This document shows positions 45,035-54,049 of a stretch of DNA of 64,000 nt, piece after piece. The stretch covers positions 124,001 to 188,000 of the forward strand of contig NZ_AHCA01000006.1 of NCBI RefSeq assembly GCF_000238355.1. The letters are read 5' to 3'. The notes under the pieces are model-generated. The model saw only the letters and a program-made list of their open reading frames with translations, was not told where the DNA came from and searched no databases. A program made the translations under genes and the position numbers. The stretch is from Pseudoalteromonas haloplanktis ATCC 14393. GTDB lineage: Bacteria > Pseudomonadota > Gammaproteobacteria > Enterobacterales > Alteromonadaceae. Within the stretch, counting starts at the first letter, position 1. Every line of letters begins with the position of its first letter.

Positions 45035-45193
45035 GTTGATCGGCTACATTTACACCCAACAAATTAACAGGACAAATGTCCGCATAAAGTAAATAAAACT
45101 GCATAAAATCTCCAAACTTCGCTTATCATGGCGTTATTTGTTGTAAAAATCTTGTATTATTGTACATATTTATGCAGCAAAACTGTCATGAAG

Positions 45194-45202
45194 TGTTATA
45201 AT
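45194..45202 (+). promoter_or_regulatory. extended -10 promoter element upstream of the receptor gene
   Basis: TGTTATAAT joins a TGn extension to a perfect TATAAT (45197-45202). No good -35 lies at 16-18 bases, which an extended -10 can tolerate. A transcript from here would have a leader of about 150 bases before the ATG at 45363, including a CCTCACT...AGTGAGG stem (45220-45254). Confidence 0.5.
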
Positions 45203-45362
45203 CTTCATTGTTCGTTCAGCCTCACTATTTCGTTTTGCACTCTCGACAGTGAGGTCCGCGCAGCTTATTACAAGGCGCGAAAAATTGGCCGAGCCCGCTA
45301 AGTGAACTAGCGCAACACATCAACCGTTGAATAAGAGTGCACACAAAAGGCTAAACCCCAAC

Positions 45363-47639
45363 ATGAAAGCAATGAAAAGATCTACGTTAGCAACCCTAAT
45401 TAATGCAACGTTGTTCTCTGCTGTAGCAGGTACTTCATTTTCTACTCTAGCAGCTGATGAGCAAGCTCCAGGTGCAAAAAGCAACCAATTAGAAGTTATC
45501 CAAGTTACCGCGCGTAAGCGTGTAGAAAACGCACAGGAAGTACCTGTTGCTGTTTCTGCGTTACAAGGCGATAAATTGGATGCATACAGCTCTGCTGGTA
45601 TGGATGTTCGTTTTATGAATGCGAAAATTCCAAGCTTATCAATTGAATCTTCATATGGACGTACTTTCCCACGTTTTTATGTTCGTGGCTTAGGTAATAC
45701 TGATTTTGATTTAAACGCTTCGCAGCCCGTGTCACTTGTTGTTGATGATGTGGTACAAGAAAATGCAATCCTAAAAGGCTTTCCTGTATTTGACGTAGAG
45801 CGTGTTGAAGTACTACGCGGCCCACAAGGCACATTATTTGGCCGTAACACACCTGCAGGTCTTGTTAAATTCGATTCTGTAAAACCTAGCCAAGAATTTG
45901 ATGGGTTTAGCTCAGTATCATACGGTACAAATAACTCAATTGATTTTAGAGGTGCTGTTGGCGGCGGGTTAACAGAAAACCTATCGGCACGTGTATCGGT
46001 ATTGTGGCAAGGTAAAGATGATTACATTGATAATCGCGCACCAGGCTTTGAACAAGACGACATTTTAGGTGGTTACACCGATCGCGCTGCACGTATCCAG
46101 TTCTTATATGAAAAAGATGATTTTTCAGCTTTATTAAACTACCACGTTCGTAATATGGAAGGTACACCAATCCCATTTTACGCGAACGCAATCAAAGCAG
46201 GTTCAAATGAGTTAGTTGATGGTTTTGATGCTGATGTGGTTTATCATAATGCTGCTGCACGTGAATTTCAGGTTGTTGACTCGCAAGGGGCAAGCTTAAA
46301 ACTTGAGTATGATTTCGCAAACCATACTTTAACTTCAATCACTGGTTGGGAAAGTGCTGAAGTAAACTCACGTGGCGATATTGATGGTGGTTATGTTGGC
46401 GGTCCTGGCGTTATTCCTTATCAATCTGAAAGTGAAAGTGGTTTACCAGATCACAACCAATATACACAAGAATTACGCTTAGCAAGTAACTTTGTTGGTG
46501 ATTTTAATTACCAAGCTGGTCTATTTTACTTCGATGAGTCAGTGACTATCGAAAACTTTGGTTATGATACCTTAGCTGGTGGAACATTGAATGGTTATGT
46601 AAATCAGCAACAAGATACCAAAGCATGGGCTGTATTTGGCTCTGTTGATTACACCTTTAGTGATGATTTAAAAGTAACCGCTGGTCTTCGTTATTCAGAC
46701 GATGATAAAGATTTCGTTGCTGTGCGTAAATTCGTTCCAGCTGATTTAAGTGAATGTAACTTTGACTTAATGCAATGCGAAACTGATATTATCCGCACTG
46801 AAGATGCCAGTGATGATCATATCAGCTGGGATTTATCAGCGACGTATAAATTAACCGATGATATGAATTTATACGGCCGTATTGCAAATACATTCCGCGC
46901 ACCAAGTATCCAAGGCCGTATTACTTTCTCTGATGAGCTGACTAAAGCTGATTCAGAAACGGTAACCTCATACGAGACTGGGATTAAGTCAGACGTATTA
47001 GATGGTCGTGGTCGTGTAAATGCGACAATTTTTTATTACACAATGAATGATCAGCAATTAACTGCGGTTGGCGGTACCACTAATACAACCAGTCTATTAA
47101 ATGCTGATAAAACGACAGGCTATGGTTTTGAGTTAGATACTGAGTGGGTGTTAACAGATGAGTTAAATGCGACATTTAACTTAAGCTATAACAATACTGA
47201 GCTTAAAGATGACAGCATCGCGATTGCGGTGCCAGACCGTCCTACTTTAACAATCACAGATCCTATGGTTGATGGTAATGCTATCATCGATGGTAATAGT
47301 TTGCCGCACGCACCTGAGTGGATCTCTAACTTAACCCTACGCTATAGCAAGGAATTAGGTGATGGTGAGTTCTTTACTTACGCAGATGTTTCATACCGCA
47401 GTGAGATTAACTATTTCTTGTACGAGTCTGTAGAGTTTGAAGGTAAAGCACTTACTGAAGTAGGTCTTCGCAGTGGTTATGCATGGTCTGAAGGTGACTA
47501 TGAGTATCAAGTAGCCGTTTTTGCACGTAACTTATTTGATAAGCAACAATCAATTGGTGCAATCGACTTTAATAACAATACTGCAATGGTTAACGAAGGG
47601 CGTTTTGTTGGCGCTGAATTTAAAGTTAACTTTTTCTAA
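45363..47639 (+). CDS. TonB-dependent outer-membrane receptor
   Basis: A 758-residue receptor. The start is the ATG at 45363, giving a signal peptide ending TLA near residue 30. A TonB-box-like EVIQVTARKR precedes the plug with FPRFYVRGLGNTDFDL and the highly conserved VERVEVLRGPQGTLFGRNT; the barrel ends EFKVNFF. It belongs to the FecA/IroN-like plug group common in Alteromonadales for siderophores, heme, or oligosaccharides. No neighbouring gene reveals the ligand, and no Fur-box was identified. Confidence 0.9.
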   Translation: MKAMKRSTLATLINATLFSAVAGTSFSTLAADEQAPGAKSNQLEVIQVTARKRVENAQEVPVAVSALQGDKLDAYSSAGMDVRFMNAKIPSLSIESSYGRTFPRFYVRGLGNTDFDLNASQPVSLVVDDVVQENAILKGFPVFDVERVEVLRGPQGTLFGRNTPAGLVKFDSVKPSQEFDGFSSVSYGTNNSIDFRGAVGGGLTENLSARVSVLWQGKDDYIDNRAPGFEQDDILGGYTDRAARIQFLYEKDDFSALLNYHVRNMEGTPIPFYANAIKAGSNELVDGFDADVVYHNAAAREFQVVDSQGASLKLEYDFANHTLTSITGWESAEVNSRGDIDGGYVGGPGVIPYQSESESGLPDHNQYTQELRLASNFVGDFNYQAGLFYFDESVTIENFGYDTLAGGTLNGYVNQQQDTKAWAVFGSVDYTFSDDLKVTAGLRYSDDDKDFVAVRKFVPADLSECNFDLMQCETDIIRTEDASDDHISWDLSATYKLTDDMNLYGRIANTFRAPSIQGRITFSDELTKADSETVTSYETGIKSDVLDGRGRVNATIFYYTMNDQQLTAVGGTTNTTSLLNADKTTGYGFELDTEWVLTDELNATFNLSYNNTELKDDSIAIAVPDRPTLTITDPMVDGNAIIDGNSLPHAPEWISNLTLRYSKELGDGEFFTYADVSYRSEINYFLYESVEFEGKALTEVGLRSGYAWSEGDYEYQVAVFARNLFDKQQSIGAIDFNNNTAMVNEGRFVGAEFKVNFF

Positions 47640-47658
47640 GCAGATTGTTTAGTTATTT

Positions 47659-47685
47659 AAACCCGCTTTTTAAGCGGGTTTTTTC
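47659..47685 (+). terminator. terminator of the receptor gene
   Basis: AAACCCGCTT (47659-47668), loop TTT, AAGCGGGTTT (47672-47681) and a TTT tail, 19 bases past the stop codon. Confidence 0.92.
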
Positions 47686-47745
47686 GTTTATATTACTAGT
47701 CGATACTGCTAAAGTAGCGCTAATTACATTTTAAAGAGAATTGTC

Positions 47746-48045
47746 ATGGCTGGATTTTGGAATTACCGTGTAATCTTTTGTGAAGCAACTAAAGATGAAG
47801 CAGCACAATATCAAATTCATGAGGTTGAATATAACCTAAATGGTAAAGTAACAAATTGGTCAGAAACGGGTGCAGCGCCATTTGGTAACACCGTTGAAGA
47901 ATTACAGGCCGACGCAGATCGTTTAAAAACCGCGTTTGAAAAGCCAGTTTTAAAAGTGGTTAGAAAAGAGCGTGGTTACGAGTTAGTCGATGTGCAAACC
48001 GGTGAAGAGGCATTTGCTGAGCCGCCAGCAGGCTTAACAGAATAA
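47746..48045 (+). CDS. small conserved protein of unknown function
   Basis: A 99-residue soluble protein with FWNYRVIFCEATKDEAAQYQ, a probable strand-rich N-terminus, and an acidic C-terminus. GAGAATTGTC precedes the ATG. I recognise no named family; the compact beta/alpha pattern and clean upstream and downstream signals support a real gene. A terminator follows immediately. Confidence 0.7.
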   Translation: MAGFWNYRVIFCEATKDEAAQYQIHEVEYNLNGKVTNWSETGAAPFGNTVEELQADADRLKTAFEKPVLKVVRKERGYELVDVQTGEEAFAEPPAGLTE

Positions 48046-48054
48046 CGATTAACT

Positions 48055-48077
48055 AAGGTGCCGAGTGCACCTTTTTT
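48055..48077 (+). terminator. terminator after the 99-residue gene
   Basis: AAGGTGC (48055-48061), loop CGAGT, GCACCTT (48067-48073), then TTTT. The next gene's ribosome-binding site follows within 25 bases. Confidence 0.85.
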
Positions 48078-48100
48078 ATTTTTTAATTAAAGGAATGAGG

Positions 48101-48757
48101 ATGACTTTAAAAGCAGTATTATTCGATATGGATGGCACCTTAGTTGACTCTGAAAGTGTGCATTTTAATTGTTGGAATGATATTTTAGCGCCGTTTGGTG
48201 TGCGCTATGACGAAGATGATTTTTGTCAGCGATTTTCAGGTAGGCCAACCTTAGAAGCGGCGATTGAAGTCGTTAAACAGTATAACTTATCGGTATCACC
48301 ACAGTGGCTTGCGCAAGCTAAATATGATGCATTTGAGAAGTTCGTAGCAACAGATTTGCCATCATTAATGCCTTTTGCACAAGACGTATTACAAGCGGTC
48401 AAAGACAGCGGACTTAAAATGGCACTGGTGACAGGCAGTGCGCGCCATGAAGCGATACCCATTTTAAAGGGCTATGGCTTTTATGAATGGTTTGACTGTG
48501 TTGTCACCAAAGATGATGTACGCAATCCCAAGCCTGCCGGCGACCCATATTTATTGGCACTTTCAACCTTAGGTATTTCAGCCGAGCAAGCCATTGCGGT
48601 GGAAGATACACATACCGGCGTCACCGCTGCTACGAATGCAAAAGTAGCTGTGGTAGCCATACCCAATAAACACACTTTAGAGCATGACTTAAGTTTGGCA
48701 TTTGCGCGGATGGATAATTTACAGCAACTATGGCAATGGGTACAAACTAAGCTATAG
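48101..48757 (+). CDS. HAD-superfamily phosphatase (beta-phosphoglucomutase-like)
   Basis: A 218-residue HAD hydrolase: motif I VLFDMDGTLVDSES with the nucleophile Asp9 and Asp11, motif II Ser/Thr in LVTGSAR, Lys in NPKPAGDPYLLAL, and motif IV VEDTHTGVTAA. The helical cap places it with sugar-phosphate phosphatases and phosphoglycolate phosphatase/beta-PGM. I start at the ATG at 48101, where AAGGAATGAGG precedes; upstream sequence belongs to the terminator. Substrate not predictable from motifs alone. Confidence 0.9.
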   Translation: MTLKAVLFDMDGTLVDSESVHFNCWNDILAPFGVRYDEDDFCQRFSGRPTLEAAIEVVKQYNLSVSPQWLAQAKYDAFEKFVATDLPSLMPFAQDVLQAVKDSGLKMALVTGSARHEAIPILKGYGFYEWFDCVVTKDDVRNPKPAGDPYLLALSTLGISAEQAIAVEDTHTGVTAATNAKVAVVAIPNKHTLEHDLSLAFARMDNLQQLWQWVQTKL

Positions 48758-48790
48758 TTTAGTCTACTTGGCAATAAACAAGGGACTAAC

Positions 48791-49639
48791 ATGCTAAAGG
48801 GATTAATCATAGTGTGGCTGTTGCTCATCAGCTTTAACTGCTTCGCAACAAAGCCACCCATAATAGCAAATGCACAACTAGCCAAGGTGTATCAACAAGA
48901 CAACGCCCCCGCCATTGAAAACTACTTAGTGAGTGAAAAATTTGATGGGGTGCGGGCTATTTGGACTGGCACTGAACTGATCACTCGTAACGATAACCTC
49001 ATACATGCTCCTGCTTGGTTTGTAGCCGATTTACCGAATGTACGATTAGATGGCGAACTGTGGACCAAACACGGTGATTTTTCTGCACTCAGTGGTATTG
49101 TTCGTACTCAAAAACCACGAGATAGTGATTGGCAGAAGGTGACTTATCAAATTTTTGATATGCCAGATCAAACAAGCCCTTTTCAAACACGCTATGAAAA
49201 TTACCTTAACTTAGTTAATCGTATAAACCGTCCACATATTCAGGCTGTGCAGCAGCACCACTTCAAAACAGAGCAAGCGCTATCGACCTTTTTTGAGCAG
49301 ATAGTCCAACTAGGTGGTGAAGGGGTGATGCTGCACTTAGCGTCAGCTACACATAAAAGTGGTCGCAGTGATGCACTTTTAAAGTTAAAGCCTTATTTAG
49401 ATAATGAAGCCGTGGTGATTGACTATTTGCCCGGTAAGGGTAAGTACCAAGGCATGTTAGGAGCACTACGGGTAGAGACCGCTGAAGGCTTACAATTTAA
49501 TATTGGCACAGGATTTACCGACCAACAACGGCAAGAACCGCCAAAAATTGGAGCAACAATCACCTATCGTTATCATGGTTTTACCAAAAATGGTGTGCCG
49601 CGCTTTGCCAGTTTTGTGCGCGAGCGTAAAGCTGAATAA
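48791..49639 (+). CDS. periplasmic ATP-dependent DNA ligase (LigE type)
   Basis: A 282-residue minimal ATP-dependent DNA ligase with a signal peptide (cleavage after CFA near 19). Motif I is SEKFDGVRA with the adenylated Lys50; LDGELW is motif III, GGEGVMLH motif IV and LLKLKPY motif V, followed by a compact OB domain without extra binding modules. Lig E enzymes of gammaproteobacteria and Neisseria are exported and may join incoming or biofilm DNA. All core residues appear intact. It lies 33 bases after the HAD gene. Confidence 0.93.
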   Translation: MLKGLIIVWLLLISFNCFATKPPIIANAQLAKVYQQDNAPAIENYLVSEKFDGVRAIWTGTELITRNDNLIHAPAWFVADLPNVRLDGELWTKHGDFSALSGIVRTQKPRDSDWQKVTYQIFDMPDQTSPFQTRYENYLNLVNRINRPHIQAVQQHHFKTEQALSTFFEQIVQLGGEGVMLHLASATHKSGRSDALLKLKPYLDNEAVVIDYLPGKGKYQGMLGALRVETAEGLQFNIGTGFTDQQRQEPPKIGATITYRYHGFTKNGVPRFASFVRERKAE

Positions 49640-49701
49640 CGTTTAAAAAAATCGATAAGTATGCTAAATTGCGCGGCCTTTTGATAAGTAGTGGTGGCGA
49701 A

Positions 49702-51069
49702 ATGTTTGTTGGTTTTGATTATGGTAGTTCAAATTGTGCAATGGGTGTAATGAATGCACAAAATGCTGTCGAGTTAGTACCGCTAGAACAAGGCAAGCAT
49801 TATTTACCTTCTACTTTATACACTCATCATAGTGCCTTAGTGGTTGATTTTGTTGCTCAGCATTTAATGGGTACTGCATTTGAGCAAGACTTTAAAAGTC
49901 AGCGTCAGGCATTGTTAAATTCAATGGTGCGGATCAAGTCGGATTTAGATCTCGCAGCGGGTGAAGAAAGCCTTTTTATTGGTCGCGAAGCCATTAGCGA
50001 GTATGTGCAGTTTCCTGAAGAAGGCTATTTTGTTAAATCCCCTAAATCATTCTTTGGTGCCACAGGTTTAAAGCAAGGGCAAATCAACTTTTTTGAAGAT
50101 ATTGCCACCGCGATGATTTTAAAAATTAAACAACGTGCAGAGGCATCTTTACAATACGCATTAACGCAGACCGTAATTGGCCGTCCTGTTAATTTTCAGG
50201 CAGTGGGTGGCGAAGAATCAAATCAACAAGCACTTGGCATTTTAGAGCGTGCTGCTAAACGCGCAGGCTTTAAAGACGTGGCGTTTTTGTATGAGCCGCT
50301 CGCAGCGGGCATTGATTATGAAAGCGACTTACAGCAGGATCAGAAAGTCTTAGTTATCGATATCGGCGGTGGTACCAGTGACTGCTCGTTTGTACAAATG
50401 GGCCCTAGTTTTCGTAACAGTAATGAACGTGACCAAGACTTTTTAGCCCACACTGGTAAACGTATTGGCGGTAATGATCTTGATATTGCGTTGAGCTATC
50501 ATGCGTTGATGCCACTACTCGGGCTAGGCAGTAAGTTTAAATCGGGTTTACCCTTGCCTAATCAGCCATTTTGGCAAGCATGCAAAATCAATGATGTAAA
50601 TCTACAAAGTCAGTTTTATAGCCAGCAACACGCTCGCGAGTTACTCACTCAGCTGCGTGAAGTAGAAGCACCAGAGTTATTTCAACGATTGCTCGATTTA
50701 CAGCAAAATAAGCAAGGTCATCAGTTAGTTCAACAAGGGGAAGCGGCAAAAATTGCCTTGTCATCAGCCACTGAGTTTAACTGTGAGCTTGGCTTTTTAG
50801 CACCGCAATTAAATAAAGTGTTATCCCGTGATGATTTAGCATTGGCGGTTGATGATGCAATCATGCAAATTGTTAGCTTAGCAAAGCAAGCAATTAAAGA
50901 GGCGGGCGCCGTGCCTGATGTTATTTACCTTACCGGTGGTAGCGCCCAATCACCGCTGATCAAAGCGGCGCTAGTTGAGCATTTAGGGAATATAAAAATG
51001 GTTAACGGTGATCACTTTGGCAGTGTCACCGCTGGACTCACTAAATGGGCAAGTATGCTTTATTGCTAA
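49702..51069 (+). CDS. yegD: Hsp70-family chaperone YegD
   Basis: A 455-residue Hsp70-like ATPase: MFVGFDYGSSNCAMGVMN is the phosphate-1 motif, KVLVIDIGGGTSDCSFVQM phosphate-2, and VIYLTGGSAQSPLIKAAL the adenosine motif. It lacks the DnaK substrate-binding domain, as does E. coli YegD of about the same length. Role likely an assistant or non-canonical chaperone, cytoplasmic. The ATG at 49702 is preferred over the TTG at 49669 because the family begins at MFVGFDYG and GGTGGCGAA lies upstream. Confidence 0.9.
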   Translation: MFVGFDYGSSNCAMGVMNAQNAVELVPLEQGKHYLPSTLYTHHSALVVDFVAQHLMGTAFEQDFKSQRQALLNSMVRIKSDLDLAAGEESLFIGREAISEYVQFPEEGYFVKSPKSFFGATGLKQGQINFFEDIATAMILKIKQRAEASLQYALTQTVIGRPVNFQAVGGEESNQQALGILERAAKRAGFKDVAFLYEPLAAGIDYESDLQQDQKVLVIDIGGGTSDCSFVQMGPSFRNSNERDQDFLAHTGKRIGGNDLDIALSYHALMPLLGLGSKFKSGLPLPNQPFWQACKINDVNLQSQFYSQQHARELLTQLREVEAPELFQRLLDLQQNKQGHQLVQQGEAAKIALSSATEFNCELGFLAPQLNKVLSRDDLALAVDDAIMQIVSLAKQAIKEAGAVPDVIYLTGGSAQSPLIKAALVEHLGNIKMVNGDHFGSVTAGLTKWASMLYC

Positions 51070-51082
51070 AATAGAGGCACTT

Positions 51083-51547
51083 TTATAGTGTCACTTGCCG
51101 GGTTGCCAGGTACTTTTCGTAATCTGGCAAGCTACGTTCAAGCTCTACATGCATTAATGATGAGCTTAATAACATATCAGCACTGACTTCATTACAGGCC
51201 ACTGGAATATTCCATACCGCTGCTAGTCTCAATAATGCTTTAACATCAGGGTCATGAGGCTGAGAGGCGAGGGGATCCCAAAAGAAAATCAACATATGGA
51301 TTTCGTGTTCGGCTATTTTTGCGCCTAATTGTTGATCGCCCCCCATAGGACCACTGAGTAATTTGATTACGTCAAGCCCGGTATTTTTCTCGATTAAGTG
51401 ACCCGTAGTACCTGTGCCATATAATGTATGCTGACTCAAGTTGTCACGATGTTTATTACACCACGCTTGCAATGCGGTTTTCTTTCCATCATGAGCGACT
51501 AGGGCAATATTTTTTTTTGCGGGTAATATTTGTTGTTTTTGTTCCAT
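51083..51547 (-). CDS. mgsA: methylglyoxal synthase
   Basis: A 154-residue MGS-domain enzyme: NIALVAHDGKK at the N-terminus, LYGTGTTGHLIEK (phosphate binding), LLSGPMGGDQQLGAKIAE with the catalytic Asp, and FFWDPLASQPHDPDVKALLR. It converts dihydroxyacetone phosphate to methylglyoxal when phosphate is short. Length agrees with E. coli MgsA (152). It is convergent with yegD. Confidence 0.95.
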   Translation of the reverse strand: MEQKQQILPAKKNIALVAHDGKKTALQAWCNKHRDNLSQHTLYGTGTTGHLIEKNTGLDVIKLLSGPMGGDQQLGAKIAEHEIHMLIFFWDPLASQPHDPDVKALLRLAAVWNIPVACNEVSADMLLSSSLMHVELERSLPDYEKYLATRQVTL

Positions 51548-51565
51548 GCTGACTCTTATTATTTT

Positions 51566-52201
51566 TTACACTAAAAGGTTAATAGCAAGTGCTATAAACA
51601 CAATACCTGTAATTCGGTCTATCCACAATTGAGTATTTGGGTTGTTCCTGAAGTAACCGGCTATTTTATCGCCAAAGTAAATATAAGTGCAATCAATTGG
51701 GAACGCAAAAATAGGGTAAAGCAAGCCAAAAAAAGCGAGTTGGAATGTGGTTGAGCTGGATAAGCTTGGATCAACAAATTGGGGTATAAAAGCAATAAAA
51801 AACAGCGCGACTTTAGGGTTAAGCACTTCTGTCATCATTGCTTGGAACATGACATTTTTCTTTTTACTGGTGCTTATATGGGGTTTATCCCCGCAGTCGT
51901 CAGCTATAGTGATAAAGGTGCTTTTTAGCATCATTACGCCTAAGTAACATAAATAGCCGGCACCCGCATATTGCACTGTAGTGTAAGCAAGCTCTGATGC
52001 TTTTAAAATTGCAGTTAAACCAACTACAGCAAACAAGGTATGTACCACCCCACCTAGTGCAAAGCCAAATGCACTTTGTAAGCCCGCAGAGCGGCCATTG
52101 GCAAAAGTTTGCGCCATTAAAAAAGCGTTTGAGGGCCCCGGCGCCACGGCAATTAAAAAGCTGGCTGTTAAAAAGGAGAGTAAAAATTCATAATTTATCA
52201 T
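51566..52201 (-). CDS. LysE/RhtB-family amino acid exporter
   Basis: A 211-residue, six-helix membrane protein of the LysE/RhtB superfamily: PGPSNAFLMAQTFANGRSAG (about 21-40, with the conserved PGP) and EVLNPKVALFFIAFIPQFVD. Members export amino acids such as threonine, homoserine or lysine. It follows the MFS gene by only 4 bases in the same direction, so the two form an operon. Confidence 0.9.
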   Translation of the reverse strand: MINYEFLLSFLTASFLIAVAPGPSNAFLMAQTFANGRSAGLQSAFGFALGGVVHTLFAVVGLTAILKASELAYTTVQYAGAGYLCYLGVMMLKSTFITIADDCGDKPHISTSKKKNVMFQAMMTEVLNPKVALFFIAFIPQFVDPSLSSSTTFQLAFFGLLYPIFAFPIDCTYIYFGDKIAGYFRNNPNTQLWIDRITGIVFIALAINLLV

Positions 52202-52205
52202 TGTG

Positions 52206-53399
52206 TTAAGTATTCTTTGGATGGTAGGCGTGGGCTTTATTGCTCAGCAGTATAGCCCATAGGGGGAGTAATAATAATAAGTGAAACGCAATAAATTCTG
52301 GCGCATTAAAAGGCAATACTTGGGTGAGCATGACCAGCACTCCTGCACCGCTCATTTGCATTAAGCCAATTAATGCGGATGCGGTGCCAGCCTGTTTAGC
52401 AAAGTGTGATAATGCCATACCAGCTGCCGAGCCTAAACTGAGTGAAAAACCTAAGGCAGCAATAAGCACGGGTAACATAAAGGTAAAGGCACTTTTAAAT
52501 TGGCCAAGTATTAAAATTAACACACCTGAAAAAATTAATAAGCTCATACCTAAGCGTAACGCTTTTTGGCTGTGCCGCTTAATATATAATGGGGCAATAA
52601 AACTGGCGACAATACTGACAACTGCATTGAGTGTGAACCAAAATGTAAAGTCTGCCACTGAGCCGCCAAGCTCAGTCATGATCCAACCAGGAGCTAAGGT
52701 CACAAAGGCCAAGATTGCTGACATTGCCACCATACAAATTAAGCTATTAAAAAGGAAAATAGGCGTGGTGATGATGGGAATAAAACGGCGTAAATCCAAA
52801 ATATGCCCTTCATAGTAACTATCAGCCGGACGTGTTTCTTTAAAGTACATTGCAGTGATTATTAATCCACAACAGGCAAACCCAGCCAAAAATAAGAAGT
52901 TCATTCGCCAGCCAAATTGGACGGTGAGCCAAGCGCCTAAAATGGGTGCCAATGCTGGAATAAAACAAACAATACCATTTAGGTAGGTGATCATTTGGCC
53001 GCTTTTCGCACTGCCATAAGTATCACGAACAATCGCAAATGCCACCACAAATGTGGCACATGCGCCAAAGCCTTGCAGAGCGCGGGCTAGCATTAAAAGA
53101 GCAAAATTTGGCGCAAAGTAGGCTAACAATGCAGAGCAGCCATAAAGTGTAATACCAAATAAGGCGATTGGACGCCGCCCAAATTTATCAGCTAAAGGGC
53201 CAGCTATAAGTTGTCCTAAGCCAACAGTAAGCATAAATATAGCAACAGTAAGTTGCACTTGCTGTTCATCAATATGTAACGCGTGAGCTATATTAGGAAA
53301 GGCTGGTAAATATATATCAATCGCTAACGGACAAAATATGACCAAAAGGGCGAGGGTGAAAATAATACTAAGCTGGTTATGGCGATTGGTTGTGGGCAT
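52206..53399 (-). CDS. Bcr/CflA-family MFS drug exporter
   Basis: A 397-residue, 12-helix MFS protein with the Bcr/CflA hallmarks LLVIFCPLAIDIYLPAFPNI in helix 1 and GPLADKFGRRPIALFG between helices 2 and 3, and ARALQGFGACATFVVAFAIV in helix 4. Members expel bicyclomycin, chloramphenicol, sulfonamides or dipeptides/cysteine. Substrate unknown here. GGAGTACTC precedes the ATG. It is first of a two-gene operon with the LysE-type exporter. Confidence 0.9.
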   Translation of the reverse strand: MPTTNRHNQLSIIFTLALLVIFCPLAIDIYLPAFPNIAHALHIDEQQVQLTVAIFMLTVGLGQLIAGPLADKFGRRPIALFGITLYGCSALLAYFAPNFALLMLARALQGFGACATFVVAFAIVRDTYGSAKSGQMITYLNGIVCFIPALAPILGAWLTVQFGWRMNFLFLAGFACCGLIITAMYFKETRPADSYYEGHILDLRRFIPIITTPIFLFNSLICMVAMSAILAFVTLAPGWIMTELGGSVADFTFWFTLNAVVSIVASFIAPLYIKRHSQKALRLGMSLLIFSGVLILILGQFKSAFTFMLPVLIAALGFSLSLGSAAGMALSHFAKQAGTASALIGLMQMSGAGVLVMLTQVLPFNAPEFIAFHLLLLLPLWAILLSNKAHAYHPKNT

Positions 53400-53555
53400 G
53401 AGTACTCCTTATGCCGCGTATTTTAGGCACCCAACAGCAAAAAAGAAAGGGCATTTGACCCCTCTTGCTGAATATTGCTGACGAGCAAAGGGAAATACTC
53501 TTTTTTAAACTGGTCTGATGTGTTAATTTGCAAACAGCTATCTACAATGAGAAAA

Positions 53556-54044
53556 ATGATGAGTAATAAATCAGCAGTTTTAACAGCATGGCGTACTTTT
53601 AAACGCTTACCGTTTGGGAATTGGCTATTTACTAAAGTAGTGTGCTTTAAAGCCCCTTACTTTGGCTCAATGAAACCTTATGTATTGGATTTACGTGATG
53701 GGCATTGCAGTGCCGTGGTAAAAAATCGTCGCTGTGTACATAATCACATTGGTACTATTCACGCTATCGCACAGTGTAATCTTGCAGAGCTATGTGCTGG
53801 GGTAATGGTTGATGCAACGGTGCCTTATAAAACGCATCGTTGGATCCCTAAGTGCATGACGGCAAATTATTTGGCCAAAGTAGACACAGATGTAACTGCG
53901 GTAGCAGAGATCCCAATGCCAAGGCAGTGGCTAGATAAAGAAGATTTAGTAGTGCCCGTTAAGCTTTATAATACCCGCAATGAACTAGTGTTCACCGCAG
54001 ATATTACGATGTACATTACTAAGAAAACAGAAAAGAAAAAATAA
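53556..54044 (+). CDS. DUF4442 (hotdog-fold thioesterase-like) protein
   Basis: A protein of about 162 residues containing RTFKRLPFGNWLFTKVVCFK, VLDLRDGHCSAVVKNRRCVHNHIGTIH split around a strand turn, and AELCAGVM. This fits the DUF4442 family of hotdog-fold proteins related to acyl-CoA thioesterases. Three adjacent in-frame ATGs (53547, 53556, 53559) and weak GAGAA Shine-Dalgarno leave the exact start open; homologues usually begin near MSNK. The enzyme activity is not established. Confidence 0.78.
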   Translation: MMSNKSAVLTAWRTFKRLPFGNWLFTKVVCFKAPYFGSMKPYVLDLRDGHCSAVVKNRRCVHNHIGTIHAIAQCNLAELCAGVMVDATVPYKTHRWIPKCMTANYLAKVDTDVTAVAEIPMPRQWLDKEDLVVPVKLYNTRNELVFTADITMYITKKTEKKK

Positions 54045-54049
54045 ACCGC

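Noticed and set aside
45100..45330. cobalamin or other known riboswitch before the receptor gene
   Set aside because: Stems are present but no B12-box-like or other familiar conserved core could be found by eye.
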